The notes below the pieces were generated by a model that made no database searches, had not been told where the DNA came from, and saw only the letters and a list, made by a program, of their open reading frames with translations. DNA of 64,000 bases, taken from Kushneria aurantia DSM 21353 (GTDB lineage: Bacteria > Pseudomonadota > Gammaproteobacteria > Pseudomonadales > Halomonadaceae). The position numbers were made by a program, and so were the translations under genes. The stretch is from NCBI RefSeq assembly GCF_000382245.1, contig NZ_KB907862.1, forward strand, positions 62,001 to 126,000. Reading direction: 5' to 3'. The first letter of the stretch is position 1; the number at the start of each line of letters is the position of its first letter. Below, piece by piece: positions 26,020 through 34,004 of this stretch.

Positions 26020-27414
26020 TCACTCGGCGCCGCCGCGAGCATCGGTGGCGACCGGCGAGGCCGGCAGCCACACCGCCACCGCCAGTCCGCCGGCCGCGGC
26101 GCGCTCCAGCACCAGACTGCCGCCGTAGAGGCTCACCAGGTCCTCGACAATAGCCAATCCCAGCCCCGAGCCGGCTGCTGCGCTGTCGAGCCGCTCACCG
26201 CGCTTCAGCGCCGCCTCGCACTGCGCGGCGGTCATGCCCGGGCCGTCATCCTCGATGCGCAGCCGAACGCCGCCCCCTTCGCGGACCACCTGCAGCCTCA
26301 CCCGGCTGTGCGCCCAGGCCAGCGCATTCTCCAAAAGGTTGCCGGTCAGCTCCTGCAGGTCCTGGGGGTCGATGCGGCCACCGGCGGTGGCATCAATGTG
26401 GCGCTCCAGCACGATAGCGCGACGCTCGGCCAGCCGTGCCAGCGCCGTCACCACCGGCTCGATGGCGGCACCCACGGCGACCCGGCCATGCAGCGTGCCG
26501 CCACCGGAGGCCGAGGCGCGCGCCAGATGATGACGCACGGCGTCGTCGATACGCGCCAGCTCCGTCTCCAGTGGCTGGCGACGTTCGGCGGGAAGCCGCT
26601 CGATGCGGGTTTTCAACACGCTCAGCGGCGTTTTCAGGGCGTGGGCAAGATTGCCGGCGGCGGCGCGACCGCGCTCGATCAACTGACGGTCGCGCTCCAG
26701 CACGCCGTTGATCGCCTGCGCCAACGCTGCCAGCTCGGTGGGCAAACGACGGCTGTCAAGGCGCGCCATTTCGCCGGCATGTACCGCCGCCAGGCTGGCC
26801 GAAAGCCGCCGCATGGGCGCCAGCCCCCAGCGCATCTGCAGCGCCAGGCCGATCAGCAGCAGCGCGCCAAAGGCGCTCAGCAACAGTGCCAGCAGCCGCT
26901 GGAAACGGTCGATATCCGCCTCCAGATCGGAAGTCACAATACCCAGCGAGACCTCCAGCGGCTGGCGCCGCGAACTCAGCTGAATCTCGCGGCTGATGAT
27001 GCGCAGCCGTTGACCGCGCGGCCCCTCGGCGCTGTAGATACGCGCCGCATCCTCGCCGGGCCGCTCGGGCAGGCGGCGGTCCCACAGCGAGCGTGAAGTC
27101 AGCAGCGTATCGGCGCCCTCGACCTGCCAGTACCAGCCGGAGTAGGGGCGCTCGAAGCGCGGGTCCCCCAGCGAGCCGGTGACCTGTACGGCGCCACTCA
27201 CCGGATTTTGCTCAACGCTGGCCAGCAGAGCGTTTTGCAGCGACTCGAGGCGATTGTCGAAGGCGGTGGTGGCGGAGAGGCGAAAGTTCCATGACAGGCC
27301 CAGCCCCGCCAGCGGCAGCAAAATCACCACCAGCAGCAGCGAGGCAAGCAGCAGCCGGCTACCCAGCGACAGCGGTCGGCGTCGCCACGCCAGCGTGAAA
27401 CGGCGCGCCGTCAC
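26020..27414 (-). CDS. Sensor histidine kinase, PhoQ-like
   Basis: A 464-aa membrane kinase: helix 1 at residues 19-42, a periplasmic domain of about 130 residues, helix 2 near 178-200, HAMP, then HisKA with NLAHALKTPLSVLKTRIE (the PhoQ-type H-box, where the His is in AHALKTPL) and HATPase (NLLENALAWAH, DDGPGM, GSGLGLAIVEDLV). The NLAHALKTPL form places it in the PhoQ/PirB-type kinases. It forms an operon with its regulator and a PepSY protein, each overlapping by 4 bp. Confidence 0.9.
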   Translation of the reverse strand: MTARRFTLAWRRRPLSLGSRLLLASLLLVVILLPLAGLGLSWNFRLSATTAFDNRLESLQNALLASVEQNPVSGAVQVTGSLGDPRFERPYSGWYWQVEGADTLLTSRSLWDRRLPERPGEDAARIYSAEGPRGQRLRIISREIQLSSRRQPLEVSLGIVTSDLEADIDRFQRLLALLLSAFGALLLIGLALQMRWGLAPMRRLSASLAAVHAGEMARLDSRRLPTELAALAQAINGVLERDRQLIERGRAAAGNLAHALKTPLSVLKTRIERLPAERRQPLETELARIDDAVRHHLARASASGGGTLHGRVAVGAAIEPVVTALARLAERRAIVLERHIDATAGGRIDPQDLQELTGNLLENALAWAHSRVRLQVVREGGGVRLRIEDDGPGMTAAQCEAALKRGERLDSAAAGSGLGLAIVEDLVSLYGGSLVLERAAAGGLAVAVWLPASPVATDARGGAE

Positions 27415-28079
27415 GACGACTCCTGCGCCACCAGCCGGTAGCCGCGCCCACGCAGGGTCTCGATCCGTTCACGACCGAACTTGCGCCGCAGGCGGCTGAT
27501 CTGCACGTCGATCACGTTGGAGTCGGGCTCCTGATCGCCCTGGTAGACGTGTTCGGCCAGTTCCGTGCGGCTCACTACCCGCGGCGCGGCGTGCATTAGA
27601 TAGGCCAGCAGGCGCGACTCCTGGGCGGTCATCGACACCGGCCGCCCGGCCAGGGTGACGGTGCCGGCGTGGGTATCAAGGCTCAGATCGCCGCTGCGGA
27701 TCACCGGATGGGCGTGACCATGGCTGCGCCGCACCAGGGCGCGCAGGCGAAAGATCACCTCGGCGGTTTCGAAGGGTTTGACCACATAGTCATCGGCGCC
27801 GGCAGAGAAACCGGCCGCCTTGTCCGACCAGCGCGAGCGCGCCGTCAGCACCAGCACCGGCAGTTCGATGCCGGCCTCGCGCCACTGCGACAGCCAGCGC
27901 GCGCCGTCGCCATCGGGCAGGCCCAGATCGAGTACGGCGGCATCGAAGCGCTCGGTAGAGAGCATAAAATCGGCGTCGCTGCCGTTGGCGGCCAGCTCCA
28001 CCAGCAGCCCCGCCTCGGTCAGCGACTCACACAGCGCCTGCGCCAGCGCCTGGTCATCCTCGATCAACAATACCTTCAA
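27411..28079 (-). CDS. OmpR/PhoP-type response regulator
   Basis: A 222-aa regulator. Receiver domain with the acidic pair in LLIEDD, phospho-Asp in FDAAVLDLGLPDGDG and VVKPFETAE; C-terminal winged helix with VVSRTELAEHVYQGDQEPDSNVIDVQISRLRRK. It should be phosphorylated by the kinase that starts 4 bp inside its end. Putative binding repeats lie at 28520-28535 between this operon and a divergent PepSY-like gene. Confidence 0.92.
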   Translation of the reverse strand: MKVLLIEDDQALAQALCESLTEAGLLVELAANGSDADFMLSTERFDAAVLDLGLPDGDGARWLSQWREAGIELPVLVLTARSRWSDKAAGFSAGADDYVVKPFETAEVIFRLRALVRRSHGHAHPVIRSGDLSLDTHAGTVTLAGRPVSMTAQESRLLAYLMHAAPRVVSRTELAEHVYQGDQEPDSNVIDVQISRLRRKFGRERIETLRGRGYRLVAQESS

Positions 28080-28459
28080 CGCGGCTCTCCTGCAGCTGCG
28101 CGCGCCGACGACAGCGGCTGGCGCTGCATGGCGCGCAGGTTGACCCCCTCGGCGCTCAACAGGCGGCCGTCGCTGGCATCGAATTCGAATTCGGCAATCT
28201 GACCGTCGGGGCTGATCATCTCGACCTCATAGCGTGGCGGGCTGGCGTTTTCCAGTTCGGCTTCCAGAATGCGTCCCTCGAAGTGCTGCTCCAGCCAGTC
28301 GAAAATGGTCGCCAGACTCACCAGCTCCCCCTGTTCGACCCGGCGCCGCAGTTCGTCGCGGTCGTCATCGGCCGCCAGCGGTGCGGCGCCCAACGCCGCA
28401 GTCAGCAGCGCGCCGGCAAGTATCACAGCCATAATAGTGTGCAGGATTTTCATGTTCAT
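28076..28459 (-). CDS. PepSY-domain periplasmic protein
   Basis: About 127 aa: a signal peptide (hydrophobic residues 5-27, ending near PLAADDD) followed by a single PepSY domain (GELVSLATIFDWLEQHFEGRILEAELE, then YEVEMISPDGQIAEFEFDASDGRLL). PepSY proteins beside PhoPQ-type pairs are common and may modulate the kinase in the periplasm; that role is inferred. The exact start is unsure (ATG 28459 or 28453); neither has a strong ribosome site. It overlaps the response-regulator gene by 4 bp. Confidence 0.85.
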   Translation of the reverse strand: MNMKILHTIMAVILAGALLTAALGAAPLAADDDRDELRRRVEQGELVSLATIFDWLEQHFEGRILEAELENASPPRYEVEMISPDGQIAEFEFDASDGRLLSAEGVNLRAMQRQPLSSARAAAGEPR

Positions 28460-28519
28460 AGTGTGGACCGAAGCGCATGAACCGCCAGTGAACGCCACCA
28501 CCACGGCAAAAGGCTAAAG

Positions 28520-28535
28520 ATGAACGAAATCTGAA
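28520..28535. promoter_or_regulatory. Direct repeat typical of an OmpR/PhoP-type binding site
   Basis: On the minus strand TTCAG and TTCAT start 11 nt apart (complement of 28520-28535), one helical turn, as in PhoP/OmpR boxes. It lies between the divergent PepSY genes and could let the adjacent regulator control both. Confidence 0.4.
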
Positions 28536-28565
28536 TGACAGGCTCACGCCAGGGCAAGGTGCGCT

Positions 28566-28580
28566 CACCTAGAGTAGGTG
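28566..28580. promoter_or_regulatory. Inverted repeat upstream of the exported PepSY-like gene
   Basis: CACCTA-GAG-TAGGTG, perfect 6-bp arms, about 75 bp before ATG 28655. Possible operator; the binding protein is not known. Confidence 0.35.
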
Positions 28581-28654
28581 CCATCGGACGTGATCGCCTC
28601 GCTTCGAGGCGCTCCGACAAACGAAGCGTTATTTCATTCGACCGGGAGACTCCC

Positions 28655-29143
28655 ATGCAAAAGACACCTATCGCCCTCGCTTTCGCCGCCGCTACCACGC
28701 TGGGCATGAGCGGCACCGCCATGGCCGATCGCAGCGACTATGAAGAGGCCATCGATCAGTCCACCTTCTCCAACATGATCGAGCAGGCCACTGCCGCCGG
28801 CATTACTTCCTTCCGCGACCTGCAGGTCGACGAGGAGCGCGGCAACCCCGAGTTTGAAGCCGACGGCTGGAACAGGGAAGGCTGGGAGCTGGAATTGACG
28901 CTGGACGGTCAGAGCGGAGACGTGATCCGCGAGTCGCGCAACCGCACCGTGGTCTCGCCCTGGGGCCTGAGCCCGCAGCAGCTCGACAGCCTGCTCGGCC
29001 GCGCCAACAGCGACGGCTTCGAGCGCTTTGACGACATCGAACTCGACCGTGACGGCACCATCGAGGTGAGCGGGTACGGCAGCAACCAGCGCGAGATGGA
29101 ACACCGCTACAGCATCGACGAATTCAACGGCAACGCACAGTAA
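28655..29143 (+). CDS. Exported PepSY-like protein
   Basis: A 162-aa periplasmic protein: Sec signal peptide with cleavage after GTAMA, then two PepSY-like halves (SNMIEQATAAGITSFRDLQVDEERGNPEFEADGW and QLDSLLGRANSDGFERFDDIELDRDGTIEVSGY), each a helix with a following beta pair. It is divergent from the PepSY-regulator-kinase operon, so it is a likely target of that system. GGGAGA precedes ATG 28655, and a strong terminator follows. Confidence 0.8.
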   Translation: MQKTPIALAFAAATTLGMSGTAMADRSDYEEAIDQSTFSNMIEQATAAGITSFRDLQVDEERGNPEFEADGWNREGWELELTLDGQSGDVIRESRNRTVVSPWGLSPQQLDSLLGRANSDGFERFDDIELDRDGTIEVSGYGSNQREMEHRYSIDEFNGNAQ

Positions 29144-29159
29144 CCGTTGCCTCCGCCAC

Positions 29160-29193
29160 GCCCCGCCGGGTTATCGCCCGGCGGGGCTTTTTT
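29160..29193 (+). terminator. Intrinsic terminator
   Basis: GCCCCGCCGGG (29160-29170), loop TTATCG, CCCGGCGGGGC, then TTTTTT (29188-29193). It ends the PepSY-like transcript. Confidence 0.92.
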
Positions 29194-29303
29194 GCGTTTG
29201 TACGTGCCCCCTGCACTGTGGCCTCGCGCGATGATACCCGGCAGCTATCGCTATACTGCGCTTTCCTACTCACGGCAACGCACCATTGATGCAGGAGCGC
29301 GCC

Positions 29304-30071
29304 ATGAAGGTCATGATCCACGACTTCGAGACCGCCGGCGGGCCGGCGCGCCGCTGCGGCGTGGTGCAGCTGGCGCTGCTGGGCGGCGACCTGGGCACGC
29401 ACGGCGTTTTCATCGAGCAGTGGCGCTCCAACCACCACTACCACCCCGGCGTGGCCATCGACCCCGCCACCACACGCGTGCACGGTCTGACGGACGCCGA
29501 CGTGGCCGACTGCCCCGACTACCGCCGCGCTATACCGGCCGTCTATCGCGAAGCGGCACAGCGCGGCTTCGACGCGCTGACCATTGGCTTTGGCAACAGC
29601 GGCTTCGACAATGTGATCGCCGCGCGGCTGGGCTATCGGCCCCGCGATGTGCTCGATCTCGCCATCCCGGCAAGGCGGCTCAAAATGGGCGACGGCCTGG
29701 CAAGCGGCTCACTGGGCAGCACCTTTCAGGAACTGACCGGTAAAGCCCCCACCGGTGCCCACGATGCGCTTTTCGACGTGCAGATGACCGCGGCGCTGCT
29801 CCCCGGGCTGATGGCCCGCTTCGGCTTTCATGACGTGACAGCTTTTATCGACTGGGCCACCACCGGCCAGCCACTACCCGGTCTCAAGCTGCGCTTCGGC
29901 CCCTGGCGAGGCAGCCGGGTAGAGGCACTCGACGATGACAGCCTGCGCCAATTGGTACAGCGCAAAACGGGCGATATCGATCTGAAAGCCTCACTGACGG
30001 CGGAGTATGAATATCGCGGGCTGGCGCCGCTGCCGGCGCAGGGCCAGCTTTTTCAAGGTGGCCATGACTGA
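29304..30071 (+). CDS. DnaQ-like 3'-5' exonuclease family protein
   Basis: A 255-aa protein of the DEDD exonuclease superfamily. Exo I is HDFETAGG (the DxE pair), Exo II is the region with GFGNSGFDNVIAARLG, and Exo III is GAHDALFDVQMTAALL (HxxxxxD). It resembles stand-alone exonuclease domains such as those of exodeoxyribonuclease I or RNase T relatives. AGGAG lies 8 nt before ATG 29304. The C-terminal 80 residues are not diagnostic. Its substrate (DNA or RNA) cannot be told from sequence. Confidence 0.78.
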   Translation: MKVMIHDFETAGGPARRCGVVQLALLGGDLGTHGVFIEQWRSNHHYHPGVAIDPATTRVHGLTDADVADCPDYRRAIPAVYREAAQRGFDALTIGFGNSGFDNVIAARLGYRPRDVLDLAIPARRLKMGDGLASGSLGSTFQELTGKAPTGAHDALFDVQMTAALLPGLMARFGFHDVTAFIDWATTGQPLPGLKLRFGPWRGSRVEALDDDSLRQLVQRKTGDIDLKASLTAEYEYRGLAPLPAQGQLFQGGHD

Positions 30072-30111
30072 ACGTGGCGGCGCGGGCGTTCACTGTCATC
30101 GTCCATCAGAA

Positions 30112-30127
30112 TGATACTATAGTGTCA
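30112..30127 (+). promoter_or_regulatory. Operator/promoter of the RelB/RelE-type pair
   Basis: TGATACTATAGTGTCA is a near-perfect palindrome (one mismatched pair), 27 bp before the antitoxin ATG. It includes GATACT as a possible -10 with TTCACT 18 bp upstream. Such a site is expected to bind the antitoxin or complex for autoregulation. Confidence 0.55.
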
Positions 30128-30153
30128 CTGACGATCCGGGGCGGGGTGAACCC

Positions 30154-30411
30154 ATGAAAGTTGAGCTTGTGACAAACCTCAAGCGCCAGGCGACAAAAAT
30201 CCTGGCAGACCTGCATCACTCCAGGGAGCCGGTACTGATCACTGAGCATGGCCAGCCGTCTGCTTATCTTGTTGATGTGCAGGATTATGAGTTCATGCAG
30301 CGTCGGCTTGAGCTGCTTGAGGGGCTCTCACGAGGAGAGCGTGCCGTACTCGAGGAAAGAACGCACTGCCAGCGTGAGGCCAGGGAAAAAATGAGTAAAT
30401 GGCTGAAGTAA
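30154..30411 (+). CDS. Phd/YefM-family antitoxin
   Basis: An 85-aa antitoxin with the Phd/YefM core NLKRQATKILADLHHSREPVLITEHGQPSAYLVDVQDYE. The N-terminal part is a DNA-binding dimer and the C-terminal helix binds the toxin. It starts 27 bp after the palindrome and overlaps the toxin gene by 13 bp, the normal arrangement for this family. Confidence 0.9.
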   Translation: MKVELVTNLKRQATKILADLHHSREPVLITEHGQPSAYLVDVQDYEFMQRRLELLEGLSRGERAVLEERTHCQREAREKMSKWLK

Positions 30412-30701
30412 TCTGGACCGAGCCGGCCCTGCAACAATTGGACGCCATTGCCGAGTACATTGCGCTCGATAATCCAGCCGCTGCCACTCGACTGGTCCAG
30501 GCGGTTTTCGACAGGATCGAGCGCCTGGAGGATTTTCCCCACTCCGGACGGCTTCCGCCAGAACTGCCTGATTCGGTATACAGGGAGGTAGTGGTTCCAC
30601 CCTGTCGCATTGTTTGTCGTGCGGATGAGGAGCGGGTTCTGGTTCTCTACGTCATGCGAGAGGAGCAGCAGCTTCGTGCCTACATGCTTTCAAACAGCTA
30701 A
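30399..30701 (+). CDS. RelE/ParE-family toxin
   Basis: A 100-aa toxin: EVIWTEPALQQLDAIAEYIA, then ERLEDFPHSGRLPPEL and VPPCRIVCRADEERVLVLYVMR. The ParE/RelE fold is clear. The ELPDSVYREVVVPPCRI segment favours ParE-like (gyrase-directed) or RelE-like (RNase) activity; sequence alone does not decide. The complete length argues for an intact module. Confidence 0.9.
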   Translation: MAEVIWTEPALQQLDAIAEYIALDNPAAATRLVQAVFDRIERLEDFPHSGRLPPELPDSVYREVVVPPCRIVCRADEERVLVLYVMREEQQLRAYMLSNS

Positions 30702-30722
30702 CGGCTGCTGGCTGTCGCGGGG

Positions 30723-31271
30723 CTAACGCTCCCGGGCGAGGGCCTCGTCGAACGCCTCCCGATAGCGCCTTTGGGCCCGCCTCAGGCGCACAATGGTGAT
30801 GGCGTTGGTAACGATCACCAGCGCCTCGGCGAGTGTGCCGCCTATTGAACCGGCCAACAGGTGGCTGAACATCCAGAAAAGCGCCGCCAGCCCCAGAAAG
30901 ACGCGCATGCCGATACCGCGCAGCAGAAACATGCCCAGCGTGCCGGTAACCATGGCGACAAGCGCCGGTAAATCCGCCCAGCTCTGCCAGGTGAGGCCGG
31001 CAACCACCGCGCTGACCAGCAGCACCGCTGCCATCACCACGGGATTGCCGGGGTAGCGCCGCGCCAGCGCGATGCGCGCAATCACCACTACCGACAGCGC
31101 CGCCGCGGTCCAGCTGCCGAAAAAGGCAAACTGCAACGCAAACGCGACGTTGGCGAGAATCAAAAGCAGCAGCAGGCGCTCATCGCGCCTGCTGGCGAAA
31201 CCGACAAGGCACAGGATCAGCGAAGCGAGGCCGAAGAACTGGCCGGCGAGGGTACTAAAGGTGTCGGGCAT
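30723..31271 (-). CDS. YgjV-family inner-membrane protein
   Basis: A 182-aa membrane protein with six hydrophobic helices and a basic C-terminal tail (RLRRAQRRYREAFDEAL). The pattern GQFFGLASLILCLVGFASRR fits the YgjV family of inner-membrane proteins of unknown function. ATG 31271 is chosen because upstream frame residues are not membrane-like; AAGGAA lies before it. Convergent with the toxin gene. Confidence 0.75.
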   Translation of the reverse strand: MPDTFSTLAGQFFGLASLILCLVGFASRRDERLLLLLILANVAFALQFAFFGSWTAAALSVVVIARIALARRYPGNPVVMAAVLLVSAVVAGLTWQSWADLPALVAMVTGTLGMFLLRGIGMRVFLGLAALFWMFSHLLAGSIGGTLAEALVIVTNAITIVRLRRAQRRYREAFDEALARER

Positions 31272-31618
31272 TAAATCGGATGTTTCCTTTGTCGAGAGGT
31301 CAGCGATGATGCCGACCTGGTACAACGCAAGGCAATGGGGCCACGGCCTGGTTTACAAGTCCCGGCGGGACCTGATCGACGATATTCGTGCCGGCCGTCC
31401 GGCAACTTCGAAGCTTTCTGACCCGGCATCTGACGGCGCTGGAAGCAGTGCCAAACGCCTGAGAACATACCGTCCACGCTGGTATTGTGATCACTTATTC
31501 GCTAAAAAGTGAGCAGTCTGTCACGGCACGATTCGCAGGCTGCCGTCGAAGAATCCATAATTCATGACACCAGCGGATCGACCATAAACCTGTTTCTTTA
31601 TACAAGGGAAAATATGTC
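31272..31618. other. Gene-free stretch between ygjV-like and pheC-like genes
   Basis: About 350 bp with no supported gene on either strand and no repeat or hairpin that I could recognise. AAGGGAA at 31604-31610 is the ribosome site of the next gene. Confidence 0.5.
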
Positions 31619-32386
31619 ATGTGGGTACGTGCTCTGGTCTCAATGGTATTGATCACTTTCAGTCTCGACGCTGCGGCACGCGATCTGGATGCCATTATGG
31701 AAAGTGGCACCCTGCGTGTCGGCACGACCGGTGACTACAAGCCCTTCAGCCATGAAGATAATGGCCGGTATCAGGGGTTCGATATCACAATGGCCGAGAA
31801 GATGGCCCATGCCATGGGGCTTGAGCTCGAGTTCGTCAAAACAACCTGGCCGACCCTGATCAAGGACCTGCAGGACGACGACTACGATATCGGCATGAGC
31901 GGCATCAGTCGTACTCTCGCCCGTCAGCTTCAGGCACGCTATTCCACACCCTATCTGACCTATGGCAAAACGCCGTTAGTCAGGGCCGAGGAAGCGTCAC
32001 GCTTTACGTCGTTACAAGATATCGACCAACCCAACGTGCGCATCGGGGTCAATCCGGGCGGTACCAATGAAGCTTTCGTCAAGGCCAACATTCATCAGGC
32101 CGAGGTCATCACCTTCAACAATAATCTCGACATTCCGCCAGCCGTGGCCAACCACCAGGTGGATGTCATGATTACGGATAGCCCCGAAGCTCTCTTTTAC
32201 GCCCATGACAACGAACAGCTCGCGGCTCCCATGGCCGCCAACCCCTTGACCCAAAGCCAGCTGGCCTATTTGATGCAGGCCGATGCCGAGCGCCTTCAGG
32301 ATACCGTCGATTTTTTCCTGCATCAGCTTTCACTGACAGGCGAGCTGGACGCCATGCGCACCAGATACGGGCTAACGCCTCCATAA
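31619..32386 (+). CDS. PheC-like periplasmic cyclohexadienyl dehydratase / solute-binding protein
   Basis: A 255-aa protein with a signal peptide (residues 5-20). It has the periplasmic solute-binding fold of Pseudomonas PheC: LRVGTTGDYKPFSHEDNG, FDITMAEKMAHAMG, TTWPTLIKDLQDDDYDIGMS and VNPGGTNEAFVKANI. The acidic residue of the PheC active site is kept in MITDSPEALF. PheC turns prephenate or arogenate into phenylpyruvate or phenylalanine in the periplasm. It may instead simply bind an amino acid. No ABC permease lies next to it, which favours an enzyme. Codons are less GC-rich than in the origin region. Confidence 0.75.
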   Translation: MWVRALVSMVLITFSLDAAARDLDAIMESGTLRVGTTGDYKPFSHEDNGRYQGFDITMAEKMAHAMGLELEFVKTTWPTLIKDLQDDDYDIGMSGISRTLARQLQARYSTPYLTYGKTPLVRAEEASRFTSLQDIDQPNVRIGVNPGGTNEAFVKANIHQAEVITFNNNLDIPPAVANHQVDVMITDSPEALFYAHDNEQLAAPMAANPLTQSQLAYLMQADAERLQDTVDFFLHQLSLTGELDAMRTRYGLTPP

Positions 32387-32491
32387 TCGTCGCGATCAAA
32401 AATAGCTGCCCGGGCGACACCTTTGGGACATCTCGGGGTTGAAATGCGTCGATGACAGGCTACCAAGGTGGCGCGCACCTGGTTGGTCAGG

Positions 32492-33967
32492 CTATGGTCG
32501 AGACGACATAAGCCATTTCTCCTGCTCATGTGAGAGATTGCTGCCTGTCAGTACTGCGCTCACCGAACGTCCTCGGTAACGCTCGGGCTCGTGAAGCAGC
32601 GCCGCCAACGCAAGCGCACCGGCCGGCTCCAGCAGTAACCCCATATCGCGTCTGGCAAGTGTCATCGCCGCCATTATCTCCTCTTCACTGACCGATACGA
32701 TGTCATCAACCCAGTCGTCGATATCACTCAACGCTTCGGGGATAGGCTCGCGAACGGCAACACCATCCGCCATGGTATTCACCCGTGCCGTAGTGATCCT
32801 GCGGCCCTCACACCAGCTTATTCGTGTAGCATCGGCGCCGAGCGCGCAAACGCCTACTATTTCTACCCAGGGCATTGATGACTTGATCCAGCACCCTATG
32901 CCACCGATCAGAGCACCGTTGCCCAGGGGGATCAGTACGACCTCCGAGCAGGCTCCTTTCGCCGTCAACTCACAGGCGACAGTACCCGCGCCTTCGCTTA
33001 TCTCGATCTGCCGACCATCCTCGACCATGGTCAGGCCCTGCGCCCTTGCATGCTTGATCGCGGCCGTTTTGGCCTCATCGAAATCCTCGCCTGCTACTCG
33101 GATATCAGCGCCAAATGACCGTATCGCCGCAACCTTGCGAGCATTGGCGTGCTTTGAGACGAAGACCTGTAGCGGCACACCCTGCTGATGACAGCTCCAG
33201 GCCATCGCCATTCCCCAGTTACCGGCACTGGCACAAACGATGCCCGCCGCTCCATGCCTGTCAGCATGCTGCGCCACAAGACATGAAGCTCCGCGCCCCT
33301 TGAAACTGCGTATCGGGTTAAGCGTTTCGAGCTTGCATGTCAGATCAATACCGTCCAGAGGCCCCATGGGCGGTGGTCGAAACTGTGGCGTTGCGAGAAA
33401 TATTGGATCAATCCATTGGTGCGCCATGTCAATCCGCTCGGCATGCAAACGCGGTCCATGATGACAGGGAAAGGCATCCGTCGAGGCGCTGTCCCGCCAT
33501 CGAATTTCTTCAGCGCGCGCTGTCATCAGAATGCCGTCAAGATGATCCACCTCATGCTGAACCAGTTCGGATAGATGCGCGGGTAGCCTTCGACATTCAC
33601 GCAAAAAGCCCTTACCGTCATAAAAACGCAGACCAATGTGACAATGTCGTTTTACCCTGGCAGCTCGTCCGGGAAGACTGAAGCAGTTATCCCATACCCA
33701 CCGCATCTCATCGCTGCGCCAGGTGATCACCGGATCGATCAGGGTCAGCGGTCTGCCGCCCAGCTGCATCACGATGATGCGCAAACCAATACCGACCTGA
33801 GGCGCCGCCAATGCCCGACCGCTGCCATGGTATCCGCGACATTCGGCCAGAGTGGCATGCATTGACTCGGCTACAGGCTGCTGCGCGCGCCAGCCATCGC
33901 CCACAGAGCGGGCCGGTTGACATAGTCTTGTATCGGTTTCGGCTATCAGTGGTAGAACATTCGTCAT
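32492..33967 (-). CDS. Peptide deformylase - PLP threonine/serine dehydratase fusion
   Basis: A 491-aa fusion. Residues 1-160 are a peptide deformylase: motif 1 GRALAAPQVG (50-59), motif 2 DNCFS (93-97, metal ligand C95) and motif 3 QHEVDH (H138, E139, H142). All metal ligands and the catalytic glutamate are present; motif 2 differs from EGCLS. After a linker (160-185), residues 190-491 are a fold-type II PLP enzyme with K223 in SFKGRGA, SAGNWG for substrate carboxylate and the loop GNGALIGGIG (350-358). Such dehydratases make 2-oxo acids plus ammonia. One start, one frame and no stop between domains. Divergent from an Lrp regulator. Deformylation of N-formyl amino acids followed by deamination is an inference. 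Confidence 0.88.
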   Translation of the reverse strand: MTNVLPLIAETDTRLCQPARSVGDGWRAQQPVAESMHATLAECRGYHGSGRALAAPQVGIGLRIIVMQLGGRPLTLIDPVITWRSDEMRWVWDNCFSLPGRAARVKRHCHIGLRFYDGKGFLRECRRLPAHLSELVQHEVDHLDGILMTARAEEIRWRDSASTDAFPCHHGPRLHAERIDMAHQWIDPIFLATPQFRPPPMGPLDGIDLTCKLETLNPIRSFKGRGASCLVAQHADRHGAAGIVCASAGNWGMAMAWSCHQQGVPLQVFVSKHANARKVAAIRSFGADIRVAGEDFDEAKTAAIKHARAQGLTMVEDGRQIEISEGAGTVACELTAKGACSEVVLIPLGNGALIGGIGCWIKSSMPWVEIVGVCALGADATRISWCEGRRITTARVNTMADGVAVREPIPEALSDIDDWVDDIVSVSEEEIMAAMTLARRDMGLLLEPAGALALAALLHEPERYRGRSVSAVLTGSNLSHEQEKWLMSSRP

Positions 33968-34004
33968 GGTGGGCCTCTACTCCACAGCGTGTTTGAGGCA
34001 TTCT

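Noticed and set aside
31072-31512. 146-codon plus-strand frame over the ygjV-like gene and the following gap
   Set aside because: Most of it is antisense to a membrane protein gene, and the rest has no ribosome site or domain.
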